DNA from: Luteibacter sp. Sphag1AF
GTDB taxonomy: Bacteria > Pseudomonadota > Gammaproteobacteria > Xanthomonadales > Rhodanobacteraceae
DNA length: 64,000 nt
Reading direction: 5' to 3'
NCBI RefSeq assembly: GCF_014192715.1
Contig: NZ_JACHYH010000006.1
Location: forward strand, 1 to 64,000
Below are positions 36,158-45,281 of this stretch, in pieces. Within the stretch, counting starts at the first letter, position 1. Each line of letters opens with the position of its first letter. The notes beneath the pieces are model-generated. The model saw only the letters and a list, made by a program, of their open reading frames with translations. It was not told where the DNA came from and searched no databases. The position numbers were made by a program, and so were the translations under genes.

Positions 36158-37429
36158 TCAGACGCGGTCGGCCGCATTCACGCCAAGGTCCGTCTGCGCC
36201 CGGTTGTAGGTTTCCAGATCCAGAATCCCGCGCTCACGCGCCACCAGCACCGGCACCACCATTTGCCCGGTCACGTTGGTCATCGTGCGCATCATGTCCA
36301 GGATGCGGTCAATCGCCACGAGATAGCCGATGCCTTCCAGCGGCAGACCTGCCGAGCTGAGCACCAGCGTGACCATGACGATGGCCGTGCCCGGCACACC
36401 TGCCGTGCCGAATGAGCCCAGCACGGAGGCGAGCAGGATGATGAAGTACTGCGCGGCGTCCAGTTGCAGATGGAAATACTGGGCGATGAATACCGCCGAG
36501 ATGGCCGGATAAATCGCGCCGCAGCCATCCATCTTGATGCTGGCACCGAGCGGCACCGCAAAGGCGGCGTACTCCTCTTTCACACCCATGTTGTTGACCA
36601 CGCTGCGCAGCGCAATCGGCATGGCGGCGAAGCTGGATGAGGAGGTGAAAGCCACCTGCATCGCCGGGAAAGCGGCACGGAAGAAGCGGATCGGATTCAG
36701 GCGATGCGCCAGCAGCAGGCCGCCGTAAACGACCACGATCTGCACGATGCAGGCCAGATACAGCGTCACCACGAACGTCGCCAGCGGCAGCAGTTTCTCG
36801 AAACCGTAGCTGCCCACCAAGGCGGCAATCAGGCCAAACGTCCCGATGGGCGTCACTTCAAGCACGAACCGCGTGACCTGGATCATCGCGTCGTTGGCTT
36901 CTCCTGCCAGTGCGCGCAACCGCGTCGACTTCTCGCCAATGCGCACCAGCGCCAGGCCAAGCAGGCCTGCGAAGAAGATGACCTGGAGAATCTTGCCTTC
37001 GGTCAGGGCGCGAAAGGGATTGGACGGCACCACGTCCAGCAGCACCTGCACCGGCGTGGGCACCACGCGCGGCTTGAAGTCGGTGGCCATGGTCAGCTCG
37101 CCGACACCCAGTCCCGGCTGAGTCAGATGCGCCATGCCAAGGCCAACCACGACGGCCAGTGCGGCGGTCACCGCAAACCATACAAACGTGCGGCCACCGA
37201 GCGCCGCCACGTCCTTGACCCCATGCAGACTCGACACGCTGTGCAGCACGGCGAAGAAGACCAGCGGAACCGCGATCATCTTGATCAGCGTGACGTACAG
37301 CGTGCCCAGCGGGGCAAACCAGGTCTCAGCGGCCGGCCCCATCAGCCAGCCGGCCAACGCGCCGAGCACGAAGCCCGCCGCCACACGCTTCCAGAAACGG
37401 ATGCGGAACCACCACGAAAAAAGTGCCAC
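36158..37429 (-). CDS. dicarboxylate/amino acid:cation symporter (DAACS family)
   Basis: The 423-residue membrane protein starts at a GTG (VALFSWWFRIRFW) with GGAG nine bases upstream; the ATG-equivalent further upstream adds an unrelated head. Family motifs include FTSSSSFAAMPIAL (the serine-rich hairpin), GASIKMDGCGAIYPAI and GTAGVPGTAIVMV. It should import C4-dicarboxylates, glutamate or aspartate with H+ or Na+. The typical N of the NMDG motif is K here (KMDGCG), which may alter specificity. Confidence 0.93.
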   Translation of the reverse strand: MALFSWWFRIRFWKRVAAGFVLGALAGWLMGPAAETWFAPLGTLYVTLIKMIAVPLVFFAVLHSVSSLHGVKDVAALGGRTFVWFAVTAALAVVVGLGMAHLTQPGLGVGELTMATDFKPRVVPTPVQVLLDVVPSNPFRALTEGKILQVIFFAGLLGLALVRIGEKSTRLRALAGEANDAMIQVTRFVLEVTPIGTFGLIAALVGSYGFEKLLPLATFVVTLYLACIVQIVVVYGGLLLAHRLNPIRFFRAAFPAMQVAFTSSSSFAAMPIALRSVVNNMGVKEEYAAFAVPLGASIKMDGCGAIYPAISAVFIAQYFHLQLDAAQYFIILLASVLGSFGTAGVPGTAIVMVTLVLSSAGLPLEGIGYLVAIDRILDMMRTMTNVTGQMVVPVLVARERGILDLETYNRAQTDLGVNAADRV

Positions 37430-37558
37430 GAGCAACAACTCCGGGTTTACAGAACCGGACAGTACACTGCCAAAGCGCCTCGCGGCCGCGACGAACCGGA
37501 CACAGCGTTTCCTCTCGCGAACGACAGGGGGTTGCAAGATACGGCTCGCGGGTCCATG

Positions 37559-37610
37559 GGATTAATTCGTATAATCCACCTTAATCATGGACTGTATATC
37601 CATGATTAAG
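37559..37610. promoter_or_regulatory. two adjacent inverted repeats in an AT-rich patch
   Basis: GGATTA/TAATCC (37559-37577) and CTTAATCATGGA/TCCATGATTAAG (37580-37610) each have a 7-nt spacer, and their centres are 27 bp apart. They lie 130-181 bp upstream of the symporter start and just past the aminopeptidase stop. They could be a tandem operator for the symporter or a terminator. Confidence 0.5.
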
Positions 37611-37636
37611 AATAGATTTCTTTGCCAGGGAACGGG

Positions 37637-38698
37637 CTACTGCCGAGGCGGGTCCGCAGCGGCCAGCGCCTTCAGTCGCGCATCCCGCTCGCCCCTGGGC
37701 AACCGGGACAGGCGCTGCACTTCGGCGAAGAAGTCAGGCCACCGCCCGTGCGTGTTGGCAAATACCCGCGTGAACGCCCCGGTCCACTGGTCATACAGAC
37801 CAAACGGCAGTAGCCGCGCATTGTTGATGGGCGCCGCGACCCAGCGGTCATACCGGTGGTCGCCATGCGCCTCGGTGTCGCGCCACACCGCGTAACGCTC
37901 GCGGAAATCGACAATCTGCGCCGCCTTGCCTTCGCGCTTGCTGTCGTCGGAAATTTCCCGCGCATACAGCTTGCCCAGACGGTCACGCAAATCCATCACC
38001 TGGCGGGTGAAGGCCGTGGCCAGCGCATCGCCCGTGTGATCCGGTGGCGCCATGCCCTTCGCCGCGCGCCACTGTCGCACGCCCTCGTCTTCCACGAAGC
38101 TGGCAAATGATTCGTTGAAGGCCGTGTCGTCTTTCACGTAGAGCTTCTGGTGCGCCAGTTCGTGAAAGATCGTGCCCACAAGCTGGTCGTCATCCCAGCG
38201 CATCATGCTGCTCAGCAGTGGGTCGGCGAACCAGCCCAGTGTTGAATACGCGGGCACCTCGCCCACGTAGGTGTCGTTGCCCAACGCCGCCAGTCGTGCG
38301 GCCTCGCGGGTTGCCATCGCCTGGCGGAAATAGCCGCGATAGGCCACACATCCGGCGAAAGGAAAGCAGTGCGATACCGGCACCAGCGACAGCTCGGGCG
38401 TGGCAAACACGTTCCAGACCACGGCGGGACGATCCAGAGCCACGTAGTAGGTATAGCTGCGATTGCGCGGAAGCCCGAGAGACACGGAGGCGAATTCGCG
38501 CGCCTCGCGCGCCATGCGCAGTTGTCGTGCCGTGCGCTCGTCGGTGGCCGGGTCGGCAATGACCTTGTCGATGGAACGACGGGACAGGATCAGCGAGGCC
38601 TGCCCGTGCGTGACGTGGCCGTAGTAACGAACCTGCGAGCAGGCCTGGCAGAAAATCATGATGGCGATGAGTATCGCAACGCGGCGCGCTGAAAGCAT
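37637..38698 (-). CDS. putative lipoprotein aminopeptidase (COG4324 type)
   Basis: The 353-residue protein has a lipoprotein signal (VAILIAIMIFCQACSQ) and the zinc-metalloprotease motif HELAHQ at about residue 182, followed by a conserved glutamate (NESFASFVEDEGV). It matches my memory of the predicted-aminopeptidase family found in many proteobacteria. It is likely anchored in the envelope; the substrate is unknown. Confidence 0.85.
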   Translation of the reverse strand: MLSARRVAILIAIMIFCQACSQVRYYGHVTHGQASLILSRRSIDKVIADPATDERTARQLRMAREAREFASVSLGLPRNRSYTYYVALDRPAVVWNVFATPELSLVPVSHCFPFAGCVAYRGYFRQAMATREAARLAALGNDTYVGEVPAYSTLGWFADPLLSSMMRWDDDQLVGTIFHELAHQKLYVKDDTAFNESFASFVEDEGVRQWRAAKGMAPPDHTGDALATAFTRQVMDLRDRLGKLYAREISDDSKREGKAAQIVDFRERYAVWRDTEAHGDHRYDRWVAAPINNARLLPFGLYDQWTGAFTRVFANTHGRWPDFFAEVQRLSRLPRGERDARLKALAAADPPRQ

Positions 38699-38722
38699 GC
38701 CGCATTGTGCCCGATGGAAACG

Positions 38723-39253
38723 TTATTCGCCGACGCGTTCCGGACGTTCGCGACCGATGGGGCGCGACGGACGTTGCGGTGGCTGCGGACGCGGGCCCGA
38801 ACCGTTGTTCGGCGGCGGCCGGTTGCCACCCTGCGATCCGCCCTGGGGCGGAGGTGGCCGGTTGCCGCCGCCATGCGAACCGTCCGGCGGGGGACGATTG
38901 CCGCCCTGCCAACCACCCGGCGGTGGACGATTGCCACCTTGCCAGCCGCCCGGAGGCGGACGATTGCCCGGCGGCGGGCGGTGCCGGTCGTCGTAGCGGC
39001 GATCGTCATATCGGCGGTTGTCATAGCGACCGTCGCGATACCAGATCGTGGAAACGCCGACGCCCGGTCTGTAGTAATACGGGTCGTCGTAACCGTAGCC
39101 ATACCCCGGCGATACCACCGTCGTGGTGGTTTCCGTTCCGTAGTACACGTCACCGCCACCGCCTCCGCGCACATAGCGGTAGCCCGGGTCATAGCATCCG
39201 CAGAGCAGCGCCGTGACGCCGGCAACAAGACTGGAGGTGAGAGCGCGGCGCAT
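38723..39253 (-). CDS. Gly/Pro/Arg-rich repeat lipoprotein
   Basis: The 176-residue product starts at MRRALTSSLVAG; its signal ends in ALLCGC, giving a lipidated Cys. The mature part has a Gly/Tyr-rich section (GYGYGYDDPYYYRPG), a YDNRRYDDRRYDDR run and imperfect repeats of GNRPPPGGWQG. This is low complexity, disordered sequence. It is probably an envelope lipoprotein; function unknown. Confidence 0.75.
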   Translation of the reverse strand: MRRALTSSLVAGVTALLCGCYDPGYRYVRGGGGGDVYYGTETTTTVVSPGYGYGYDDPYYYRPGVGVSTIWYRDGRYDNRRYDDRRYDDRHRPPPGNRPPPGGWQGGNRPPPGGWQGGNRPPPDGSHGGGNRPPPPQGGSQGGNRPPPNNGSGPRPQPPQRPSRPIGRERPERVGE

Positions 39254-39417
39254 GGCGGGCCTGTGGGTGAGTGTCGGATATGACACTAGAGCCGTGTGGT
39301 TGAACGCCCGCTAAAAGCTGCGAATGGGCCGCAGGAAAATGTGGAAAGCCCGTATGTGCCCTGCTGCTCCCGCGAACGATGGGTGCTTGCGATCCCACGC
39401 CATAAGGCAAACCAGAC

Positions 39418-39443
39418 CACCCCCGGGCCAGTGCCCGGGGGTG
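39418..39443 (-). terminator. terminator hairpin of the KPAA-type gene
   Basis: CACCCCCGGGC, a CAGT loop and its perfect complement lie 11 bp past the stop of the gene at 39454-40470. Confidence 0.75.
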
Positions 39444-39453
39444 CGAAAGCAGG

Positions 39454-40470
39454 TCAGCCTTTGCGCTTGTCCTGATCGCCACGCTCATGCGCACTGTTGG
39501 CATAGGTGGCCTCAGGCGACGGCGAGTGGGGTGCCGCGTGCACGTCGGCGTCGGCCGAGTACGAGGGCGTTGCCGAATCACCCGTGGGCCAGCTCGGGCC
39601 CTGAGCCACACGCTCACGCTTGGCTTCCAGCAATGCCTGGATGTGCGCGACGGCTTCTTCCTGACTGATGTGCTGTACCGGCTCGTCTGCTGCCGCTGCC
39701 GGTGCGGCCACCTTGCGCGGCTTGCGAGGTGCTGCCTTGGCGGGCGGACGCGATACCGGCTTGTGCTCGACCAGATGAGCGCCCGTGGTGCGGTCCAGCG
39801 GACGTGCCGCAGGCGTGGCCTTCTTCGCGGCTGGGGCGGTGCGTGTCGGAGCTGCCTTCTTTGCTGGCTTCGCCGCGCGTACCGGTGCGGTCGGCTTTAC
39901 CGCCCTGGTTGCCCGGGCCGGTGCCGCCTTCTTCGCAGACGCGGCGCGAACGGGAGATGCCTTCTTTGCCGCAGCGCCACGTCCGCCTGCCGACTTCTTC
40001 GCTGGCGCACGCGTGACAGCTTTCTTTACCGCCTTGCGGGCAACAGTCGCTTTCTTCGCGGTCGCCTTTTTAGCGACGGGCCGCTTCGTGGCAGCCTTGC
40101 GTGCCGTCGACTTCTTCGCCGCGACTTTGCGTGCGGGCGACTTCTTCGCCGTGGCCTTGCGTGCGGGCGACTTGCGGGTGGCCACCTTCTTCGTGGTCGC
40201 CTTGCGGGCTGTGGTCTTCTTCGCCACCTTGCGTGCCGGGCTCTTCCTGGCAGTGGCTTTCTTCGCCGATGCCTTCTTTACTGCCGTCTTGCGCGCCGGA
40301 GTCTTTTTCGCAGCACTCTTGCGTGCGGGCGACTTCGTGGCGGCCGTCTTGCGCGTGGCAGCGCGTTGGGTGGTGACCTTCCTTGCGGCGGCTTTCTTTA
40401 CGGTGGACTTTTTCGCGGTTGCCTTTTTTGCCGCGGACTTCTTCGCGGCGGACTTACGGGTAGTAGCCAT
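39454..40470 (-). CDS. histone H1-like Lys/Ala/Pro-rich protein (AlgP type)
   Basis: The 338-residue protein starts at MATTRKSAAKKSAAKK. About 250 residues are repeats of K(K/A)(T/S/P)ARK, AKKATAKK and ARKSPARK, like the C-tail of histone H1 and AlgP/AlgR3 of Pseudomonas. Such proteins bind DNA nonspecifically and shape the nucleoid. The last ~90 residues are not repetitive and contain a helix (ISQEEAVAHIQALLEAKRER). Repeats at this level are prone to length change. Confidence 0.85.
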   Translation of the reverse strand: MATTRKSAAKKSAAKKATAKKSTVKKAAARKVTTQRAATRKTAATKSPARKSAAKKTPARKTAVKKASAKKATARKSPARKVAKKTTARKATTKKVATRKSPARKATAKKSPARKVAAKKSTARKAATKRPVAKKATAKKATVARKAVKKAVTRAPAKKSAGGRGAAAKKASPVRAASAKKAAPARATRAVKPTAPVRAAKPAKKAAPTRTAPAAKKATPAARPLDRTTGAHLVEHKPVSRPPAKAAPRKPRKVAAPAAAADEPVQHISQEEAVAHIQALLEAKRERVAQGPSWPTGDSATPSYSADADVHAAPHSPSPEATYANSAHERGDQDKRKG

Positions 40471-40624
40471 GCGCTCATTCCTCCTGCGGTGATATGCGAC
40501 GCGAACCACCCCGTGAATCGGGCCCTCCGCGTTCGTCCGGACGATGCTTGATCGAAACGAAAGTCACGTACCGGTGGCTCATCATCACTCAGTCAACGCG
40601 CGAAGTCACATCCGTCGCACGGTT

Positions 40625-41242
40625 TCAATTCATAAAACCGAATCTCGGCTGAGAAATCTCGTTGATGAAATGACTGACCAGCGAGGGCTGAATCATCAGC
40701 GTGACGGCCACGCCGTATGCCGCGCCCCACAAATGCGCGCTGTGATTCACGTTGTCTTTGCCGGTGCGATCCATCATCACCGAGTACGCCACATACAGCA
40801 CCGCATACACGATGGCGGGCATCGGCAGGACGAAGAAGATGCGGATCGTGGTCCACGGCGCCACCAGCACATAGGCGAACAGCACGGCCGATACGGCGCC
40901 GGATGCGCCCAGGCTGCGATAGGACGCGTTGTCCTTGTTGTGCAGGTACGTGGGCAGGATCGACACCACCAGGCCACCGATATAGAACGTGGCAAACCCC
41001 AGCATTCCCATGTGCGAGCTGTACAGCCCTTCCATGACCTTGCCGAAGAAATACAGGGTCAGCATGTTCACGAACAGGTGCATCGTGTCGGCATGGATGA
41101 GCCCGTAGGTCACCAGCCGGTAGTACTCGCGGTTGCGATTGATGGCCGGCGGCCAGAGGATCAGGTCGTTCATCAGCCGGATGTTCTGGAACGCGAGAAA
41201 GGACACGACACAGGTCAGGGCGATGATGATCAGGGTAATCAT
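40625..41242 (-). CDS. rhomboid family intramembrane serine protease
   Basis: The 205-residue protein starts at MITLIIIALTCVVSF. About six helices carry HADTMHLFVNMLTL (with the His and Asn of the family), the nucleophile in SLGASGAVSAVLFA, and the catalytic His in HSAHLWGAAYGV. It cleaves membrane proteins within the bilayer; the substrate is unknown. Confidence 0.93.
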   Translation of the reverse strand: MITLIIIALTCVVSFLAFQNIRLMNDLILWPPAINRNREYYRLVTYGLIHADTMHLFVNMLTLYFFGKVMEGLYSSHMGMLGFATFYIGGLVVSILPTYLHNKDNASYRSLGASGAVSAVLFAYVLVAPWTTIRIFFVLPMPAIVYAVLYVAYSVMMDRTGKDNVNHSAHLWGAAYGVAVTLMIQPSLVSHFINEISQPRFGFMN

Positions 41243-41379
41243 GCGGTTTGATGCGTTCCGTAGCACGTGGCGAGCGCGCATCTTCGCCGCCTTGGGGTCG
41301 CTTGTCGATCACTTCAGGCCCGCTGGCGCGCGCCGGCGGCTATCATGAGTGCCCCCTGTGCCGTACCGCCTGTCCCTAC

Positions 41380-42261
41380 ATGTCCCTGATCCGTTACAAG
41401 CAACTTGATGTATTTGCCGCCCGCATGGGCGGAGGCAACCTTCTGGGCGTCGTGATCGACGCCGCTGGCTGGACGGATGACCAGATGCAGCGCTTCGCGC
41501 ACTGGACGAACCTGGTGGAAACCACCTTCCTCCTGCCGCCGACCGATCCGCAGGCGAGCTACCGCGTCCGCATCTTCACTCCCACCCGCGAGATCGCCTT
41601 TGCTGGCCATCCCACTGTGGGCAGTGCGCATGCCGCACTGGATGCCGGACTCATCACGCCGGATGCGCACGGCATCGTGCGCCAGGAATGTGGTGCAGGC
41701 ACGTTACCCATCCTGGTGGAAGGCACCGGCGCTGCGCGCGACATCTTCGTACAGGCTCCCAAAGCTCGCGTGCTTCCATCCGCAGGCCATGGTGAAGAAC
41801 ACCTCGGGCACATCCTCCAGGGCATCACGCCCGGCGCCCTGCCCCCGGCCTTCGTGGAAGGCGGCCGTCGCTGGTGGGTGGCGGAATTTGCCAGCGAAGC
41901 GCAGCTGCGCGCCTGGAAACCCGATCACGGCGCCATCGGCGCGCTGGCCCGGGCCAGCGACAGCCTGGGGCTTTGCGTGTTTGCGCGCAGCGGCGCGGGT
42001 CTGGTGGTGCGCGCGCTGCCGGCTGGCGTCGGCATCGTGGAAGATCCGGCCTCCGGCGCGGCCAACGGCCTGATTGCCGCGTACATCGCGCACGCCGAGC
42101 CCGACGGCCCGCTGGCGAACGGTTACGAAGTGAGCCAGGGTCGCGAAGTGGGCCACGATGCGCGCCTACTGGTGCGCATCGACGGCGACATCGTCTGGGT
42201 GGGCGGCCATACCAACACGGTGATCGACGGCCACGTGTTCTGGACGGGTGGCCATCCGTGA
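41380..42261 (+). CDS. PhzF family isomerase-like protein
   Basis: The 293-residue protein starts at ATG 41380 ([13 protein letters not shown]). It has the diaminopimelate-epimerase-like double-barrel signatures: [20 protein letters not shown] with the catalytic Glu replaced by the typical REIAFAGHP block, and [16 protein letters not shown] in the second half. The reaction is unknown for most relatives outside phenazine loci, and no phz genes are present. It lies 10 bp before the YaiI gene. Confidence 0.9.
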   Translation: MSLIRYKQLDVFAARMGGGNLLGVVIDAAGWTDDQMQRFAHWTNLVETTFLLPPTDPQASYRVRIFTPTREIAFAGHPTVGSAHAALDAGLITPDAHGIVRQECGAGTLPILVEGTGAARDIFVQAPKARVLPSAGHGEEHLGHILQGITPGALPPAFVEGGRRWWVAEFASEAQLRAWKPDHGAIGALARASDSLGLCVFARSGAGLVVRALPAGVGIVEDPASGAANGLIAAYIAHAEPDGPLANGYEVSQGREVGHDARLLVRIDGDIVWVGGHTNTVIDGHVFWTGGHP

Positions 42262-42271
42262 GCACCTGCCG

Positions 42272-42721
42272 ATGAAAATCTGGGTCGACGCCGACGCCTG
42301 CCCGGTCGTCATCAAGGACATCCTTTTTCGCGCCGCAGATCGCGAGCAGATCGAGGTGACGCTGGTAGCCAATCAGTGGATACGCGTGCCCACGTCGCGC
42401 TTCATCCGCTCGATCCAGGTGGCCAGCGGCTTCGATGTGGCCGATGGCGAAATCGTCCGTCGCGTGGAAGCGGGCGACATGGTCGTCACCCAGGACATTC
42501 CGCTGGCCGCGCTGGTGCTGGAAAAGGGCGCGCTTGCGCTCAATCCGCGCGGCGAGCTGTACACGGCCGAGACCATCGCGCAGCGCCTTTCCATGCGCAA
42601 CTTCATGGACGAACTGCGCGGCTCGGGTGTGGATACAGGCGGTCCCGCCGCATTTCATGCCCGCGACCGCCAGGCGTTCGCCAATCAGCTCGATCGCTGG
42701 CTGGCGCAACGCAAGCGCTGA
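42272..42721 (+). CDS. YaiI/YqxD family protein
   Basis: The 149-residue protein begins [17 protein letters not shown] and contains [24 protein letters not shown] across two lines of conserved residues, characteristic of the UPF0178 family with a PIN-like fold (WVDADACP acidic site). It is probably a nuclease-like protein of unknown role, likely cotranscribed with the PhzF gene. Confidence 0.92.
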   Translation: MKIWVDADACPVVIKDILFRAADREQIEVTLVANQWIRVPTSRFIRSIQVASGFDVADGEIVRRVEAGDMVVTQDIPLAALVLEKGALALNPRGELYTAETIAQRLSMRNFMDELRGSGVDTGGPAAFHARDRQAFANQLDRWLAQRKR

Positions 42722-42747
42722 CGAACGCCGTCATTCAGTGGCGTTCG
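42722..42747. terminator. hairpin between convergent genes
   Basis: CGAACGCC and its perfect complement enclose a 10-nt loop, directly after the YaiI stop and before the stop of the convergent 94-aa gene. Confidence 0.6.
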
Positions 42748-42748
42748 C

Positions 42749-43033
42749 TCAGCCCGGGAGACCGCCCACGATGGCGCTGACCGATGCCGGTGAGAAGTGC
42801 AGTTCTTTCAGGGCTTCTTTCAGGCTGTCCCGGGAATTGACCTCGCTTTCCACCGGCTCGCCCACGCTGCTGGGACTCACGTGGACGAAGTTGGGGCCGT
42901 CCTGGTACGCGATGCCCACATCGAACACGTTCTGCCGGGTCTGCACTTTGTACGTGCCGTCGCCGGATTCCTCGACCTTCACCGCGCGACCTTCCAGCTC
43001 ACCCTCGTAGACCACTTTCCAGCGTGCCGTCAT
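42749..43033 (-). CDS. conserved hypothetical protein
   Basis: The 94-residue acidic protein (MTARWKVVYEGELEGRAVKV ...) has short beta-strands and no cysteine, signal peptide or membrane segment. I do not recognise a family. It is a single gene with a normal codon pattern, between the YaiI and dehydrogenase genes. Confidence 0.7.
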   Translation of the reverse strand: MTARWKVVYEGELEGRAVKVEESGDGTYKVQTRQNVFDVGIAYQDGPNFVHVSPSSVGEPVESEVNSRDSLKEALKELHFSPASVSAIVGGLPG

Positions 43034-43113
43034 GATGTGAATCCCTCATTGCGCACCCAGTGTGCGGGCACATTGTGGCGGGACGGGCGTGGTGGCGATT
43101 GTGAAGAACCGCC

Positions 43114-43992
43114 TTAACGATTCTTCAAATTCGCCCTGCCCTCGGCCACCCTGGCCAGCGCCGACCAGTCCAGGTCGCCGTCGCCCGCCGCCATCGCTTC
43201 GAGGAAGTTGTCGTGAATGACACTGGCAAAGGGCATGGGCACGCGCTCGGCTTCTGCTGCGCTGCGCGCCAGTCCCACGTCCTTGAACCCCAGGGTCATC
43301 TTGAAACCTGCGGGCGAGTAGCGCTCATCGGCGATCAGGCCGCCGTACGTGCGGAAGATGGGTGAGGCAAACAGCGAGCCGCTCATCAGGCCGAGGAAGT
43401 CACCGGCCGACACGCCATACGCACGGGTCAGCGTGGAGGCTTCGGCCATGCTCTCGATGGCTGCGGCAATCATGAAGTTGCCCGCAATCTTCACGATGTG
43501 CGCGCGAACCGGATCATCGCCCATCGGCCATACCTTCTGACCCAGCACGTCCAGCAAAGGCTGCACACGGGCCACGGCAGCCGGGGCGCCAGCCGCTGCA
43601 ATGTTGAGCTGACCGGCGGCGGCTACGTCGGGACGGCCGAATACCGGCGCGGCTACGTAGCCCACCTGCCTTGCGGCATGTGCCGCGATCAGCTCCCTGG
43701 CCAGCGCGATGGAAATGGTCGCGTGGTTTACATGCACGCTGCCCGCAGGCATGGCGTCCAGCACGCTACCCAGGATGACCTCGCGCACGGCGGCATCATT
43801 GGCCAGCATGCTGTGCACGACGTCGCCACCGGCCGCTTGCGCGGCGGTGGCCGCGACGCGGGCGCCCTTTTCCTTCAGCGGCGCCGTCGCCTCGGGCGAG
43901 CGATTCCACACGGTGACCTCATGCCCCGCCGCGATGAGGCTGCCGGCCATGCCAGCGCCCATGGCGCCCAGTCCGATGAATCCGATACGCAT
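43114..43992 (-). CDS. NAD(P)-dependent 3-hydroxyisobutyrate dehydrogenase family protein
   Basis: The 292-residue protein has the N-terminal Rossmann motif GFIGLGAMGAGMAGSLI and the catalytic lysine in KIAGNFMIAAAIESMAE, the beta-hydroxyacid dehydrogenase signature. It oxidises a beta-hydroxy acid or reduces a related semialdehyde or imine with NAD(P)(H). The substrate-binding motif normally DAPVSGG reads APVFGRP here, as in glyoxylate/succinic semialdehyde or imine reductase-like members, so specificity is uncertain. Confidence 0.9.
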   Translation of the reverse strand: MRIGFIGLGAMGAGMAGSLIAAGHEVTVWNRSPEATAPLKEKGARVAATAAQAAGGDVVHSMLANDAAVREVILGSVLDAMPAGSVHVNHATISIALARELIAAHAARQVGYVAAPVFGRPDVAAAGQLNIAAAGAPAAVARVQPLLDVLGQKVWPMGDDPVRAHIVKIAGNFMIAAAIESMAEASTLTRAYGVSAGDFLGLMSGSLFASPIFRTYGGLIADERYSPAGFKMTLGFKDVGLARSAAEAERVPMPFASVIHDNFLEAMAAGDGDLDWSALARVAEGRANLKNR

Positions 43993-44011
43993 GCGCTTTC
44001 TCCGTCAGGTG

Positions 44012-45205
44012 CTAAAGAGCCGAGCCCGCCGCGTGTCCGGAGGCCCAGGCCCACTGGAAGTTGTAACCGCCCAGATGGCCGGTCACATCGAGTACTTCAC
44101 CCACGAAATACAGCCCCGGGTGTCGACGCGACATCATCGTGGCGGAGGACACTTCATCGGTATCCACGCCGCCCAGGGTGACTTCCGCGGTGCGATAGCC
44201 CTCGGTGCCGCTGGCCACCAGCGGCCAGTCTGCCAGCTGGCCCGCGATGTCTTTCAGCTCCGCATCGCGGTACTGCTTCATGGGCTTGCTGGCGAACCAC
44301 ACTTCGCACAGGCGTTCAGCCAGGCGGCGCGGCAGCATCGAGGAAAGCACGGTGCGCAACTCGGCCCCCGGGCGCTCGGCCCGCTGCGCCAGCAGTGCTT
44401 CGTATGCGTCGCCTGCCGGGTAAAGGTCCAGCCGCAGGTCATCACCGGGCTGCCAGTACGAGGAGATTTGCAGGATGGCCGGGCCGCTGATGCCGCGATG
44501 GGTCATCAGCATGGCATTGCGGAACGACGCCTTGCCACACCGTGCCTCCACGGGCAGCGCCACGCCAGCCAGTTCCGCAAAGCGCTCCTGATGTTTGCCG
44601 CTCAGGGTCAGCGGCACCAGGCCCGCGCGGGTGGGCAGTACGGTGTGGCCGAATTGCCTTGCGATGTCATACCCGAAGCCGGTAGCGCCGAGGCTGGGAA
44701 TGGACAGGCCACCCGTGGCGATCACCAGCGAACGGGCACGCACATGACCCAGAGGTGTTTCGGCGGCAAAGCCGCTTTCAACCGCCCGCAGGCGCGACAC
44801 CGGACAATTGGCTTCCACGCGGGCGCCCACGGCGGCGCATTCGTCCAGCAGCATGCGCACGATCTGCTTGGAGGAGTCGTCGCAGAAGAGCTGCCCCAGT
44901 TCCTTCTCGTGCCAGGCAATGCCGTGGCGATCCACCATCGCGATGAAATCCCACGGCGTGTAGCGCGCCAGCGCGGATTTGCAGAAATGCGGGTTGTTCG
45001 ACAGGTAGTTCTGGGGCGTGGTGCCGGTGTTGGTGAAATTGCAGCGGCCACCACCGGACATCAGGATCTTCTTGCCGACCTTGTTGGCATGATCGACCAC
45101 CAGCACGCGCTTGCCATGCTGGCCAGCCACCAGCGCCGTCATGAGCCCGGCAGCGCCCGCGCCGACAATCAGGGCATCGTATTCCAAGGAGGCTTTCCCG
45201 CTCAC
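44012..45205 (-). CDS. HI0933/YhiN family flavoprotein
   Basis: The 397-residue protein starts at a GTG (VSGKASLEYDALIVGAGAA). It has the FAD-binding GAGAAGLMTALVAG motif, GGGRCNFTNTG, and a C-terminal GEVLDVTGHLGGYNFQWAWA that is diagnostic of this family of predicted oxidoreductases. The substrate is not established. Confidence 0.93.
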   Translation of the reverse strand: MSGKASLEYDALIVGAGAAGLMTALVAGQHGKRVLVVDHANKVGKKILMSGGGRCNFTNTGTTPQNYLSNNPHFCKSALARYTPWDFIAMVDRHGIAWHEKELGQLFCDDSSKQIVRMLLDECAAVGARVEANCPVSRLRAVESGFAAETPLGHVRARSLVIATGGLSIPSLGATGFGYDIARQFGHTVLPTRAGLVPLTLSGKHQERFAELAGVALPVEARCGKASFRNAMLMTHRGISGPAILQISSYWQPGDDLRLDLYPAGDAYEALLAQRAERPGAELRTVLSSMLPRRLAERLCEVWFASKPMKQYRDAELKDIAGQLADWPLVASGTEGYRTAEVTLGGVDTDEVSSATMMSRRHPGLYFVGEVLDVTGHLGGYNFQWAWASGHAAGSAL

Positions 45206-45281
45206 GTCAAACCGCTATGTTACCGCGCCATCGCGGGGTTCCTATTAGAATTGCCAGTCGCCCCCTTTCAAGGACATCCTC

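Noticed and set aside
39700-40460. Regular short repeats in the KPAA gene as a CRISPR array
   Set aside because: The repeats are codon-level Lys/Ala/Arg motifs inside an open frame, with no unique spacers of constant length.
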